DNA of 64,000 nt from Pomphorhynchus laevis (GCA_012934845.2 WNNJ02002897.1:1-64000), one strand, 5' to 3'; counted from the first letter of the stretch, positions 42,771 through 54,774 are shown. Translations and numbers: made by a program. The notes: generated by a model not told the origin, from the letters alone.

Positions 42771-44015
42771 TTACGTGGTGGATGCACGAATCTGTGCGGC
42801 GGAGAGTGTCGATGGAACGCTTAGACGGATTCCGAGGCTGAATCGCGTATTTACCCTTCGCCGCACAACTTGAAAATTTTTCACAATTAGATTTTTTTCA
42901 CCGTTTTGAATTCTTTGTTGAAGCTCTTTCCTTGCCGATTTCAATCTGTTTCTATCTTCAGTGCTGAGGTCAGGTAGAAGTCTGATACTGGAGCCCCTTA
43001 ACTTAAAGGAATTCTTGATGATTTGCTTACTAGTCTCGGGGCTATCAACAACAACTTTCAAAAGCCTTGGTTTGGTACCATCTTGTTTCTTCCCAATGCG
43101 AAAGAGGTGTATTACCTGTCTATTTTGTTCGACTGATATTTCTGTTGGGAGAACAGTTGAAAGAACTTGCTTTACTGAATCAACATCATGTTTAATCCGG
43201 ATGAGACTGTTTGGACTCGGTGATTCATTTAAATTTACAATGATAAAACATTTATCCCGATCGAATGTTCGGCGTTTATGTCGTTTAGGCTCAGATAGAA
43301 TAGGTATATTGGGGTTATCAGTGTTGTTTACAGTGGATTTGGTATGATTTATCATTTGTTTTAGTGTTCCATCCATTTTATATAGACTATGGGTTGTTTG
43401 AGGACAATAAAAAGTTGGGAGTGCTGTGTGATGTGGTGCTTCTGTGTTTGTTTCCGGCCTTGGATGTGTTTTCTGAGTGATATGGAATGTTTGTTTCTGT
43501 GTATCCTTGTGAGAAATGATGGAATTCTCTAGATTTGACGAATCCAGGAAATCGGATTTAAGGTTAGATAAGGAAGTTTCAAGGGTTGTTGCCTTTACGA
43601 TTCGCGATCTTGCATGTCCTCGTGTCCAAACTCGAGTAGGGGTAGATTTCCGGAATGTTGAAGTATCAGATGTTGCCGTTATGTTGATCGGAGCGATTTC
43701 ATTGTCTAGTGAAGGTACTGTATCTTGCTCGAATACTTCACATGTATAAGGGATATCTGATCGTAATGGTTTATCAGTGTATTCGGTTAGTGAGCGTAGA
43801 TCGTTAATAGTCTTATTTAAATTTGCAATTGCAAGAGCTGCACAGAAACCACAATAGAAATTGCGACTCGTCATTGTTTGAGAACTGTCTGAGGGGAAGC
43901 TTACTTTGGTCCATATCGTGCAGCCGTGAGAGTCACATGCCACTTCATTATCTGCGTACCTAACCGACTTTGTTGTATTGTTGTGTTTCGCTTGCTTGTT
44001 GGTCTTCTTTGTCAT
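42771..44015 (-). CDS. LINE-C ORF1 RNA-binding protein
   Basis: 414 residues. The N-terminal zinc-type motif CDSHGCTIWT ... FYCGFC (about residues 28-60) is followed by a Ser/Thr-rich linker. An RRM-like domain contains KCFIIVNLNESPSPNS and LFRIGKKQDGTKPRLLKVVV. A basic C-terminus carries DLSTEDRNRLKSARKELQQR and ends RRVNTRFSLGIRL. CR1-group ORF1 proteins act as nucleic-acid chaperones in the RNP. It starts 131 bases from the element's 5' end. The start codon was chosen as the first ATG before the conserved zinc motif. Confidence 0.88.
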   Translation of the reverse strand: MTKKTNKQAKHNNTTKSVRYADNEVACDSHGCTIWTKVSFPSDSSQTMTSRNFYCGFCAALAIANLNKTINDLRSLTEYTDKPLRSDIPYTCEVFEQDTVPSLDNEIAPINITATSDTSTFRKSTPTRVWTRGHARSRIVKATTLETSLSNLKSDFLDSSNLENSIISHKDTQKQTFHITQKTHPRPETNTEAPHHTALPTFYCPQTTHSLYKMDGTLKQMINHTKSTVNNTDNPNIPILSEPKRHKRRTFDRDKCFIIVNLNESPSPNSLIRIKHDVDSVKQVLSTVLPTEISVEQNRQVIHLFRIGKKQDGTKPRLLKVVVDSPETSKQIIKNSFKLRGSSIRLLPDLSTEDRNRLKSARKELQQRIQNGEKNLIVKNFQVVRRRVNTRFSLGIRLSVPSTLSAAQIRASTT

Positions 44016-44146
44016 ATTTTTGTCATATAATGTGATATTGTACTGGAATTCAAATTTCCATCAATTTTTCAAACGGAAAATTCGTTATTGAATAATGGAT
44101 CCGACCAACAGATTTCGTTTATTGCGGTATCAACATAGATTGATAA

Positions 44147-45400
44147 CCTTCTCAACATAGATTTCGCATAGGTCGTTCATGCCTCGGTAATTTAATTATG
44201 ACTCGTGAAAATTGGACGGATGTAGTAGCTGATGGGTGTGGGGTCGATGTAATTTTTATCGATTTTAGCCGGGCGTTTAACGAGTACCACATGATCATCT
44301 GCTAGTAGTTTCGGCTAAATACGGTATCGATCCCTATGTAGTTCGTTGGATTAGTTCGTTCTTGAAGGGTCAGTCATATCAAGTGAGGCTAGGCAGTAGT
44401 ATTTCTTCACTACGTCATGTTTGTGCCGAAGTGACTCAAGGTACGGTTCTTGGCCCTTTACTGTTCAACATTTTATTCCAGGATCTGTTATTAAGACTAA
44501 AATGCGATATCCTATCGTGTGCGGATGACCTAAAGTTATGGCGGTGCATTTAATCGTATTCTTAATGTTTTCTGCTCCAGGAAATTTTAGACAATATTGT
44601 TAGGTGGAGTAATGAAACAGGACTGATGCTAAATATATCCAAGTGCTGCCACATGCACTTAGAACATAAGAAATTTCCATTCAGATATAAATTAGGTGCC
44701 GAGCCAATTACGCTGGTGCAATGCACCAGAGATTTGGAAATACTTGTGCACAAGTCATTGAAGAGTCGCCCACACGGACAAAATCATCCAAACGACCAGG
44801 AAACTTAGCTATGTGGTCCGGAGGTGTTTTTGTAACCCATCGGCTTCCTGTCTTAAAATAATATACAATTCCCTTATTCGTCCTATTATTCAATATTGTA
44901 TTCCTTCGGTATTTCCGCGTACACGTGGTGATATGAATGAGTTTAAAAATGTCCTCCGTAGGTTAACGAGATCGTGCCATTCCCTCATGAAATTGTCTTA
45001 TAATGACCGCTTGCGCAATATAGGAGTTCCTTCAGTTCATATTAGTATAGTATGCCTTTATATTTTATGTTTTAGGGATATGCTATTCGAACGTGACGGA
45101 TTCCCGGTCGACTGTATTCAGCGAAGCCAGCGAACTACTAACCGAGGTCACTCTCTTACTGTCAGGACCATGCATCACAGCAAACTCGAAAGACTATATC
45201 GCCTTTCTCATCGAGCGGTGAGGCTTTGAAACAAACTTCCAGAGAATATTGTCAATATATCAAATAGAGTGCATTTCAAGAAAACGCTAATTACATGCTT
45301 TGCACAGATTCTAATTTCAATATCGTGTATCCGGATTAAGTTTTTGCTGACATAAGATTGGTTTTACCGTTAGCAGACAAAACAGCTGCATTGCTATATT
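44147..45400 (+). mobile_element. LINE-D copy 1, 3' part
   Basis: It resumes with QHRFRIGRSCLSNLIMTRENW and VIFIDFSRAFN (about 44150-44280), WISSFLKGQSYQVRLGSS, VTQGTVLGPLLFNILF, LSCADDLKLWR (CADD in place of YADD, about 44520), and the C-terminal 44813-45229 frame (IIYNSLIRPIIQYCIPSVFP, YNDRLRNIGVPSVH). Several frame interruptions; dead. The 3' end is not sharply defined. Confidence 0.8.
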
Positions 45401-45944
45401 CTTGCATGTTTTAATAATATTTATGTTTTATTATATAAAATTTATAAATTATGTTTTGAAATGATTATCAAAACTTCAATCGATAACTTTTTAAAAATGA
45501 AAATTTGCTTTTATCAGTTTTAAAGAGTAGTAAAGTTATTTAAGTTTACTTTTCAATAATATATTGAAAAAATTAATTTCATTATTATTCCATATAATGA
45601 AATTATTTTAATTAAATTCAAAATATTACAGATATAAATTGTGAATTAGTAACCTGCATAAATGAACGCGCACTGTTTAAGCAAAAATGAAAAAATATTT
45701 CACAGAGGTACTTTAACGAAGCAAAAAAATAAGATATTATAAGCATTAAGTGAAGAACACAAGTAGCCATGATTCATGCGATTTTTTAGTGTTAAAGGCC
45801 ATATTACTATTGAGAATAAATGTTATTGCCTTCAGTTCATGACGCACAATTATTCATTGTAGATTAGCCTAAAATATTATTTATGTCAAACTGTATGTTA
45901 TTTGAAGGCTATTTTTATAACATCTTGTGCACTAAATAAAATCT
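45401..45944. other. AT-rich intergenic DNA
   Basis: No gene or repeat recognised. Confidence 0.5.
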
Positions 45945-46062
45945 GTTTGCCCACAATTAAAAAAATAAACTAACTCACTGTAAAAGTAATTAACATGAAA
46001 TCTCAAAACAGCTAATGACTCCTTTGTAAAAGTATTAGGGAGAAAACTGGGTAAAAAACTGT
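45945..46062. repeat. R1 copy 2, left piece
   Basis: Matches 18303-18430 with roughly 20% differences (cccacaattaa, gaaatctcaaaac, aatgactcc, gtattag.gagaaaac). Continues at 49606 after the L2 insertion. Confidence 0.75.
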
Positions 46063-47564
46063 CTTGATTCTTAAATACTTAAATTCCAGATTTTTGCTGT
46101 CAGTTCCAGATTTTTCATGTTAGTTCCAGCTTTTTCCTGTCAGTTTCGCTCGCTACGCTCCAGATTGAGCTTAATGGGATGACGTAAGAAAACATCTACG
46201 ACCGACACCAACTATGCTCAACTGCAAGTACAGTGCTCGACACACAACTGCAGCGTCTGACAACAATCGCCTGCGACAACAATAAATATAAAGACTACCT
46301 ATGTGGTTTTTGTTCCAACAAACTAATTCGCAACCTTTTCAGTAAGCACATATCAACATCCAATTCGTCCACTTAAACTACCCCCCGTCGTTTCCAATGT
46401 CCTTACTCCACCCACCGATCCTGCCACCATATACACTTTCCGTTCCATGTTATCTTCACTCACCGAAACCCCTGTCCCATCCATCCTGTCTCGTTTCCCA
46501 ATAACCTACATCCATCAATCGAAATCACTTCCACCAACCTCTACGATCCAACCACTCATAATCTTTCCGCAAATCGCTTGCCAACCTATTTATTATCTTT
46601 ATCCTCTATATATCCCGCCGTCAAACCAACTCTCTCCAAATCCTCAACTGCCAGCTCTCATATCGTGATCTCACCCACTCACATCACTCATCCTCCTTTA
46701 AGAAAACGCTTTCCTCCTCGCGATCATTGCAGTATCATCACTAATTTCACTTCTTCACCTCCTTATCTCCACAAGCACGTCTGGACCACGATGTTTCCGC
46801 CTTCAGATCCACCCTCTCGTTTTTTGTTCCTGCGGATAAACCATCCTTTTACAAGGACATCTCTCCTATCGTATTCATCCGCCTTAAAGGTAATTTCGAT
46901 GATCACCTTTCCCTTAAACCCTTCGTCCTTGACAAGGTCAGCTCGTCTATCTTAATTCTCCGTGACATACGCCGTATCCACCCCCTTATCCACTTCTGTT
47001 CTTGTATGTCTCTTCTTTCATCGTTTCTCTTACCTAAAATCGATTACTGCCTTAGCCTTTTCGCAAATTCTCCAAAATCCATCATCCTACCCCTACAACG
47101 AATAATCAACACCGCCGTTCGAGTGCTCTTTCGTCTCCGTCGCTTCGACCACACATCCACATATCTTGCCCAACTCTCCTAGTCCCACCATCCACATCCG
47201 CATCAAACTCCGCCTTCTTCTCGTAACTTTTCGTCTCATCGCTGTCGGCTCCCCATCGTTCATCAACCTTCCTTTCCTAGACGACACTCGCCCCCTTCGC
47301 TATCACAGCGTTCCCGTCATACCATCTTACTCCACGTTCCCAATTACTCCAACAACTATGGTCTCCGATCCTTCCTCGTCGCCGCCTCACTCGCCTGGAA
47401 TCAACTCCCTCTCGACGTCCGCCGCGCTCCCTCCTTTATCACATTCAAACACCTCCTCCGTTCACACCTTCTCGACACGATTTACATTTTTGTTTTGTTG
47501 TGGTCATGTAAGCGTGCCTGACACGCATTTGCCACGTCAAATAAATCTTTTTTTAAACAAATCT
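46063..47564 (+). mobile_element. L2-type LINE with internal deletion, first of a fused pair
   Basis: It starts with three degenerate 20-bp monomers (ttccagattttt, ctgtcagtt, about 46085-46147) and gctcgctacgctc as at 55760. Decayed ORF1 follows to about 46885, where the sequence jumps directly to the ORF2 C-terminal FDDHLSLKPFV segment. The 3' hairpin is gcgtg/cacgc at 47512-47526, then aaataaatcttttttt. The deletion removes nearly all of ORF2. Confidence 0.85.
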
Positions 47565-49605
47565 TCTCAATATAATCCTTCTAAGCACCCTCTCCCAGAA
47601 ATTGTTTTCAAGCATCACTCTCACGCGTCCTCTGTCCTCTCTCAACGATTAAAACTCATGTCATCTTCAAACACTCGAATTTCCCCGATCGCACACCTTC
47701 CGAAATCGCTCAACGCTCTTCCGCCCGCATCAAAAAACGCCTTCGTGAGGAAAACGGCGAAACATCTCTTTCCTTCATAAACATAGACGGAAATTTTCAA
47801 GTTGTCCACACCCGCCTTAAGATTCGATGGCGCTCCATCTCCCCTATGCGTCTTCACCGCTAGACCCTTTCACCACCACACACAATTTCCGCCTCGGCCT
47901 TCTTAACAGTAAATCTATTCTCAATAAATCCGATCTTATTCTCAACCTATTCACCAAGAAATCCATCGATCTATTCTGCCTCAAAGAATCCTGGCACTCA
48001 GATTCTGACGGCCTCATCATTCGCCGTCTGTTCTCTGCGGTTGCTCACTAGTCGAATCCGCCCGCCCCCTTAGCTCATCTCCTTCTATAATCTCTAATCA
48101 TGTCGGCATTGACTCATTCGCCCGTCGCCCCTCTTCTCTTCGCAAGATCACTCCGCATTTCAGACCTTGCTCTTTTGAATTGCTCACTTGTCGTTTTCCT
48201 AGCCCGATCATTCTGGATCTCGCCATTGTATACCGTCCTGGTTCATCAGCTCGTACCTCCTTATTTTTTACCGAACTCGCTGACCTACTTTCTCATTGTT
48301 CTTTGTACTCAATCCCTTCGCTCGTTCTAGGCGACTTCAACATCCGCCTAGACCGCCCCTCTTCCAGGGATTCCATTCGGTTTATGAACATTCTATCCAA
48401 CTACAATTACAAACTCATCTCCACTGCCCCACACATATCCTTGGCGATACACTCAACATCATCGCTGCCCCTGATCGTTTTGCTGCCCATACCTCACTGT
48501 ACATCTCCGATCCCAATCTATCCTATCGCTTTCTCGTCAACCTTGATCTCATTTCCAACTACTCCCAGCTTCACACACCTCCATCCTACATCGCACTTGG
48601 AGACAACTTTACCTTCCCCTTCTCCGCTTCGCCTTACATAAATTGTCTCTATATTCTCACACAATAACATCATCATATCCTCACGATCTTGCCTTTATTT
48701 TCGACTCTGAACTCACATCCACTCTCGATCTTCTCTTCATTTTCAAGCATCAACTTCACTGTCGCTTGCACCATGCCCCATGGTTTGACATTAAATGCCT
48801 ACTCTCAAAGCGTCGACTCCGTCATGCTTTTCGAGACTATCACAGCTGTCTCATACGTGATACTGGCTCGCTCACTCCGTCTCTCCGTGATTCCTATCTT
48901 GCTCTTCGCCGGTCTCATCTCTACATACTACGTCAAATGCAACTATTTCTGTTTAGGATTCCATTTCGATGATCACCTTTCCCTTAAACCCTTCGTCCTT
49001 GACATGGTCCGCTCGTCTATCTTAATTCTCCGTGACATCAGCCGTATCCGCCCTCTTATCACTTCTGTTCTTGTATGTCTTTTCTTTCATCGCTTCTTTT
49101 CCCTAAAATCAATAATTGCCTCAGCAATTTTCGCCAATTCTCCAAAATCCATCATCCTACCCCTACAACGCGTCATCAACTCCGAGGGTCGAGTGCTCCT
49201 ACGTCTCAGTCGCTTTGACAACACATCCACATATCTTGACCAACTCTCCTGGCCTACTATCCACATCCGCATACAACTCCGCCTTCTCGTAACTTTTCGT
49301 CTCATCGCTGTCAGCTCCCCATCGTTCATCAACGTCCCTTTCTTAGACGACACTCGCCCCACCGCTCTATCACTGCGCTCCCGTAATTCTCTCTTGCACT
49401 ACGTTCCCAATTACTCTAACAAGTACGGTATCCGATCCTTCCTCGTCGCCGCCTCACACGCCTGGAATCAGCTCCCACTCGACGTCCGCCGCGCTTCCTC
49501 CTTTATTACATTTAAATACCGCCTCTGTACCCACCTCCTCGAAACATGATTTAGATTTTTGTTTTTTGTTGTTGTTATGAGTGCGTGAGCCGGCACGCAT
49601 TTGCC
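47565..49605 (+). mobile_element. L2-type LINE with internal deletion, second of the fused pair
   Basis: It begins abruptly inside ORF1 (LNKSSQYNPSKHPLPEIVFKH, in parts) right after the T-rich 3' end of the preceding copy. It continues through the ORF2 start (47827), endonuclease (VLGDFNIRLDRP, about 48325) and the connector to about 48948, then jumps to FHFDDHLSLKP and on to the 3' end with hairpin at 49581-49598. The RT domain is missing. Confidence 0.85.
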
Positions 49606-50848
49606 ACGTAAATTGCTAATATTCTATTTATTTTTTATTAAAAAATAAAATGTTAATTCTAATTATATTCATCATTGAACAATCCGCTTTCAATTGTCTA
49701 TATATGGACTATTAATTGTTAATTAATAATTTAATTAATTGACAATAAGAAAATATTGAGGTGACAAATATCAATATTGACTCCACACTTTTGGAGTGGA
49801 GACTTATGGATCAATGGGCTCTTCGGATTTGGCTATTGTTAAGGAGATAGGAAAAATATTAAAACAATAGGATTCAAGTGCTACTTCATATCAACCCCAA
49901 AACGTTAGCATCGCCATCCAATGCGAAAATGCTGTCATCATTCTGGCCACGGATTCAAAGGGCAAGAGCATGGTAGCCTGGTGGTAAGTTGACGACCAAG
50001 ATGATGAGGATGTACAAGAACTTTGCTTCGGGCATTGCTTTTTACAATTAATAATATTAGCATTAATAAATTAATAAATAAATTTTTAATTTTAAATAAT
50101 ATAATTTTATCAAAATATTGTTAATCTCATCTATTTAATTTTTATCAGTGAAATTGTGTCAATTTGTTGGTTGTATTTAAATCGTAAATAAGTAGCGATC
50201 TAAAAGTATCCATTTACATACAGCAAAAAATAGTATCCAATTTATGGTATGTAGTAATAAAAATTAAACGGATCTAATTAAAATTGTTGGCTTCTACTTA
50301 GTTTATTGTGTACATAAATCATACATTAAAACAGATATGGTCATAAGTATCGGTTTGGGAAATTCTTAAAATAGTCATATACATAAATCTGTATTCATAC
50401 ATCTAGCGTAACTGTATATCATCTCTATGATGCAGAGTGTGGAGAGATTTTTAGAGTCAATGATCAATAAAATTTCTTATATATTTTCAATTTGAAGGTG
50501 ATAAGGTTTTGATGAAATCGAAGAATAATTTATGCATAACATAATTTATTTAAAAAAATAAAAACACAAAGTTTAACTTAATAACTAGCTAAACGACTTG
50601 TTGATTCTTCATTTTCATTCCTAAACTTCATACGGTTTTTCCAATGCGAGATCGCGAAGAATACGTGCATTGGCTTCTTTCAATTGAAATCCACGCTTGA
50701 ATAAGATATTGACATGATCAAGAGAGCTCATTTCAAGCTCCAAAAGTCGAGTCTAATCAGTTAATTTATTTCCCAATCGAAACACCTTGCATACGTTCAA
50801 ATAACTTAAAATCTCATCATCACCTTTTTTGCAAAACAATACAAAGCC
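49606..50848. repeat. R1 copy 2, right piece
   Basis: Matches 18450-19960. Bases up to about 50515 are nearly identical to copy 1; the last 320 show more than 20 differences. It has an empty site at about 50519 where copy 1 carries the fold-back. LINE-D copy 2 begins directly after it. Confidence 0.9.
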
Positions 50849-52950
50849 GCAATACAACACGATCTACACTCGCTGATGCAGCAACTTACCTAAACAAGTC
50901 TACGACTTCTGTCTCCCCGTTGAGTAGAGTCGCTCATGCGGCAAGTTATCCGGCGCAGCAATCTGACTGGACTGCACGTTCGAATAACATAAGAGAGACG
51001 ATATCTAACCTAAACAGATCAAGATGTGTAATTTTCGCTAATGTCAATGAGTCCAAATCCGTTATTTCTCAAAACCGTGTGAATGACGACGTTCTTTCAG
51101 TGAGAAAGATCTTGTCTAGTATTTTTCTAGATGGAGAGGAACATTTAGCAGAATCCTTGGAAGTATTGGACCTTCATAGAATTGGTAAAAAGTATGATAA
51201 TGGTAGAAATAGACTGCTTCGATTGGTCTGTGAATGCATTGTTCAAGCTAATATCATCCTTAGTACAGCTTATAGACGAATGGGTAATTCTGTGCGATGA
51301 TATAAGGATCTATCGGTTGAAGAGCGCGAACAACTATCTCTCGCTAAAAAAGAACTAAACGACAGGCGTCAACAAGGTGAAAATGATATCTGTATCTGAA
51401 ATTTTTAGGTGGTCCGACAACGTCCATTTGTACGTTGGGAGAAGTTAATCCTAAATACTCACCGTTTAGGGTATTAGGTGACTTAATTTCAATCCATGGT
51501 GTCCTGCATAAGACTTCAAAGAATAGTACTAGACATCCCCTAAAAATTGAATGTTCTAACGTTCGCAGCCTAGTTTCGAAGTTTGATGAGTTTAGTTGTT
51601 ATTTGTCTCACAGCAATATGTCGATTTTTGCAATTGCTGAAACTTGGCTTCACAGTGGGATTAGTGATGCTTGTGTTGTCATCCCAGGCTTCTCATTATT
51701 TAGAACATACCGACATGATAAATGCCGATGTGGTGGAGTTGCCTTTTACGTCGCTAAAAGAATTACCGTAAAGAACTCCATGTCATGTTGCGTCGAACAA
51801 ATGGAGTTACTTTACTTAATGAAAGGATCAGGTGCATAACCATGACCATTTGTGTATGCTATCGTGCTCCACGCTCATCTTGCTTAACACCAAGTTTAAT
51901 CGAGTATCTTACTGATCTCACAAAGTCGTACAATTTTATTCTTCTTGGTGACTTCAATATTCCAAATATTACAGGGAATACCCCATTCGAATGTCATCAA
52001 CCAGGATGCCATTTGGACACCGAAGTAGGTTCTTCCTTATTAGATTTAGTTTTTAGTAAATCTCTACTCGATGTCTATGAAATTCAATATGATCCTCTCA
52101 TAGGTCTTAGTAACCATCTTGTCATTAAGTTTACTTCTTGTGCTCTTGTCAATGTCTCCCCTGCCGACACTAAACATCTGAAACGTAACTGGTACAAAGT
52201 GGATATAGATTTATTAAGTACGCTCGCAATTAGAATGGGTCTCCACAATAGTGGCATTACCCATGTCCGTGATTGGGATACTTTATCAGCTTCTCTCAAA
52301 TATATGACAGAATGCGTCGCTCCATTACAAAACCTGGCTAATCGCAAGCCTGCTCGGTTTGACGATGAGTTTGTGGGACTTTTAAGAAAACGGAATAAAC
52401 TCTTTAAATCATCTCTGAATAATCAGACACTTCGGTTAGAATATCTACATTATCGTTGTCGCTTCAACTACATGAAATTGTTGAAGAGACAAAAGCATGA
52501 ATCGAAAATCCTGGTATTATTTAAAGTTTCTACCAAGCCGTTCTGGTTCTATGCAAATAAAAGTAGAAAAATTATTCCATCAATTTCCGTTTGACCCATA
52601 ACGGTAAGATTGCAAGAGATCCTGACGGAGTTGTGAGTATGTTGGCAGAGGACTTTGATCAAATTTGAACCACTCCAATTACAGACTGTCGTCCAGCGCA
52701 AATTTCCGAAACATTCGTCTCCCATATGCCATTTATTTCTTTAGCAGAAGTATCAAGGGTGTGCGTAGATTATCTTGTTACACGTCGGCTAGGCCAGACG
52801 ACATTCATCCTTTTATTGTTCAAAAACTCCATGACCTGCTAACATTCCCATTATTAGAGGTGTTAAAATGCCTCTATGTACATCATGCATCCCTGATCAG
52901 TTGAAGCGAACTCACATTACTCCTATAAACAAAAAAGGGAACAGGGAAGA
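50849..52950 (+). mobile_element. LINE-D copy 2, 5' part
   Basis: Matches 37630-39720 almost base for base (fewer than ten differences seen up to about 52930). It includes the ORF1 tail (50920-51300) and both endonuclease frames (51435-51839 and 51785-52594) with the same frameshift and stops as copy 1. Starts mid-ORF1. Confidence 0.92.
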
Positions 52951-53860
52951 TATGCTATTCACGCATATCTTTGTTCAATCCGTATGTTTTTAAACAACGA
53001 GAAATCTAACATGATGTGGATGACACCGCGCCACTCTTACACCCTCGATTTTCCAGTATGCATACACAATTTCCATCTACCATAAGTGACTATCATGACA
53101 ATCCTCGGTGTCCCTTTTGACAATAATCTCTCGTTTCTGCCTTTTATTCGTAGCAAGATCAGTTCATGCTCCCTCATCCTCCGTGACATCCGAAGTGTCC
53201 GTAGAAACCTCGACGTCAAATCGAACAGCTATTTTAATCTCCAGCATTTTCATGCCTCGTCTAAAATATTGCTTAGGTCTTCTCGTAAACTGTCCAGCAT
53301 ATCAATTTCACTATTTACAAAGGATTCTGCACACGGCTGCTAGAGTCATCTTCCGCCTTCGCAAGTACGACCACATCTCCAACACCCTCCGCATCCTTAA
53401 CTGGATCGACATTCCGAGCCGCATAACCTCTCAAATTCTCACACTTGCATGGCAAATCAAATTCCGGCACAACCCTCCTTATCTATATCTTCCTGATAGC
53501 GCATCCTATATGACGACTGGTCTCTCCCTAAGAAGTCATCGCTCCTACTCGCTTTTCGTCCCCCGTCACAACGGTAATCACGGGTATCGTGCGTTCACCA
53601 TCGCCGCACCACGCCTTTGGAACAAACTTCCTCGAGACACAAAATCATTGACGTCGCTTAAACACTTTAAAACTTCCTTGATTGCCATATTTCTTGCAAA
53701 CGAACTAAAATAACACTTTCAGCCGCAATCAATTCAATAACTCTACATACAAGTTCAAACATTCATCGGACGTAAACTTGTCTTTTAATTTTTATAGTGG
53801 GCCTGTAAATGGTTCTATTTTACCACAAAGGCCACTCTAAATAAATTCTATTCTATTCTA
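52951..53860 (+). mobile_element. L2-group LINE 3' end inserted into LINE-D copy 2
   Basis: The frame 53108-53713 encodes FMPRLKYCLGLLVNCPAYQ, ILHTAARVIFRLRKYDH and FTIAAPRLWNKLPRDTKSL, an L2-style C-terminus distinct from the local L2 subfamilies. It ends in ttctattctattcta. GAAGA at 52946-52950 and 53861-53865 is the likely target duplication. 5'-truncated; lacks RT motifs. Confidence 0.85.
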
Positions 53861-54320
53861 GAAGACGCGTCCAATTATCTTCATGCAAGTCTAAAAAGCG
53901 TTGTATGTAAATGTGTTGAAAGGTTCGTGCATAAATACATAGCTTCTCATATGGATAGATTTAAACTTCTGCACCCTTCTCAACATAGATTTCGCATAGG
54001 TCGTTCATGCCTCAGTAATTTAATTATGACTCATGAAAATTGGACGGATGTAGTAGCTGATGGGTGACTGATGGTCGATGTAATTCTTATCGATTTTAGC
54101 CGGGCGTTTGACAAAGTACCACATGATCATCTGCTAGTAGTTTTGGCTAAATACGGTATCGATCCCCATGTAGTTCGTTGGATTAGTTCGTTCTTGAAGG
54201 GCCGGTCATACAAGTGAGGCTGGGCAGTAGTATTTCTTCACTACGTCATGTTTGTGCCGAAGTGCCTCAAGGTACGGTTCTTGGCCCTTTACTGTTCAAC
54301 ATTTTCCTTCAGGATCTGTA
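53861..54320 (+). mobile_element. LINE-D copy 2, 3' part (truncated)
   Basis: Matches 39722-39841 joined to 44151-44485 at about 95-97%, through SNLIMTHENW, VILIDFSRAFDKVPHDHLLV and VPQGTVLGPLLFN. Ends abruptly at about 54320. This copy lacks LINE-C and so shows the target before LINE-C inserted. Confidence 0.85.
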
Positions 54321-54523
54321 CTCCTATATAAGTGTTCACAGAAAAGGAAAAATATAAATGACTAAAATAGCTTGAAGCTTCCACGCCAGTATTTAATATC
54401 CAATGTCAGATTTTTTTTATAATAAGATAAATTTGTTTTGAGTGGCAAATGCATGCCAACGGCGCGCTTACAGCCACCAATAATAATTTCACAGACGAAT
54501 TCAGTGTGTATGTTTTGTCCACT
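54321..54523. repeat. Spacer with a tiny reverse L2 3' end
   Basis: About 54440-54475 (gtggcaaatgcatgcca...gcgcttac) is the reverse complement of the L2 3' hairpin region. The rest is unassigned. Confidence 0.5.
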
Positions 54524-54652
54524 CGTTAACATTGTTCGTTCAGTTCGTTCGTTTAATCCGTTCGTTCAGTGCGTTCGTTCAGTGCGTTTGTTCAGTTCGT
54601 TCGTTCAGTTCGTACGTTCAGTCCATTCGTTGTTCGTTCGTTCAGTCCGTTT
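54524..54652. repeat. Minisatellite of gttcgttcagt-type units
   Basis: Irregular 8-12-bp repeats (gttcgttcagtc and variants) fill the interval. Confidence 0.85.
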
Positions 54653-54661
54653 TCCCATTCT

Positions 54662-54694
54662 ATATGCTTCTAGCTGCAGTAGCTGGAAGCATAT
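54662..54694. repeat. Palindrome
   Basis: 14-bp arms atatgcttctagct/agctggaagcatat with one mismatch and loop gcagt, directly after the minisatellite. Confidence 0.8.
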
Positions 54695-54696
54695 GA

Positions 54697-54774
54697 CGAA
54701 CTATTATTGAAGTAGAGCGTGGTAAATTTATTCCAATTGTCGCTTCAACGTCAGATAAATTAGGGAAAACAGGG
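54697..54774 (+). mobile_element. Possible RLE-LINE C-terminal scrap
   Basis: Reads RTIIEVERGKFIPIVASTSD, comparable to RITEIERASFIPVVLSNSG of the element at 59.6-62.6 kb. The match stops after about 25 codons. Confidence 0.35.

Larger units (their letters stand above)
39842..44146 (-). mobile_element. LINE-C: apparently intact CR1/Jockey-group LINE inside LINE-D
   Basis: A 4.3-kb element on the minus strand with two complete ORFs and a (TAA)n 3' end (39842-39861). CCTT at 39838-39841 and 44147-44150 looks like a 4-bp target duplication; LINE-D copy 2 shows the uninterrupted target (cttctgcacccttctcaac, about 53967). Confidence 0.9.
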
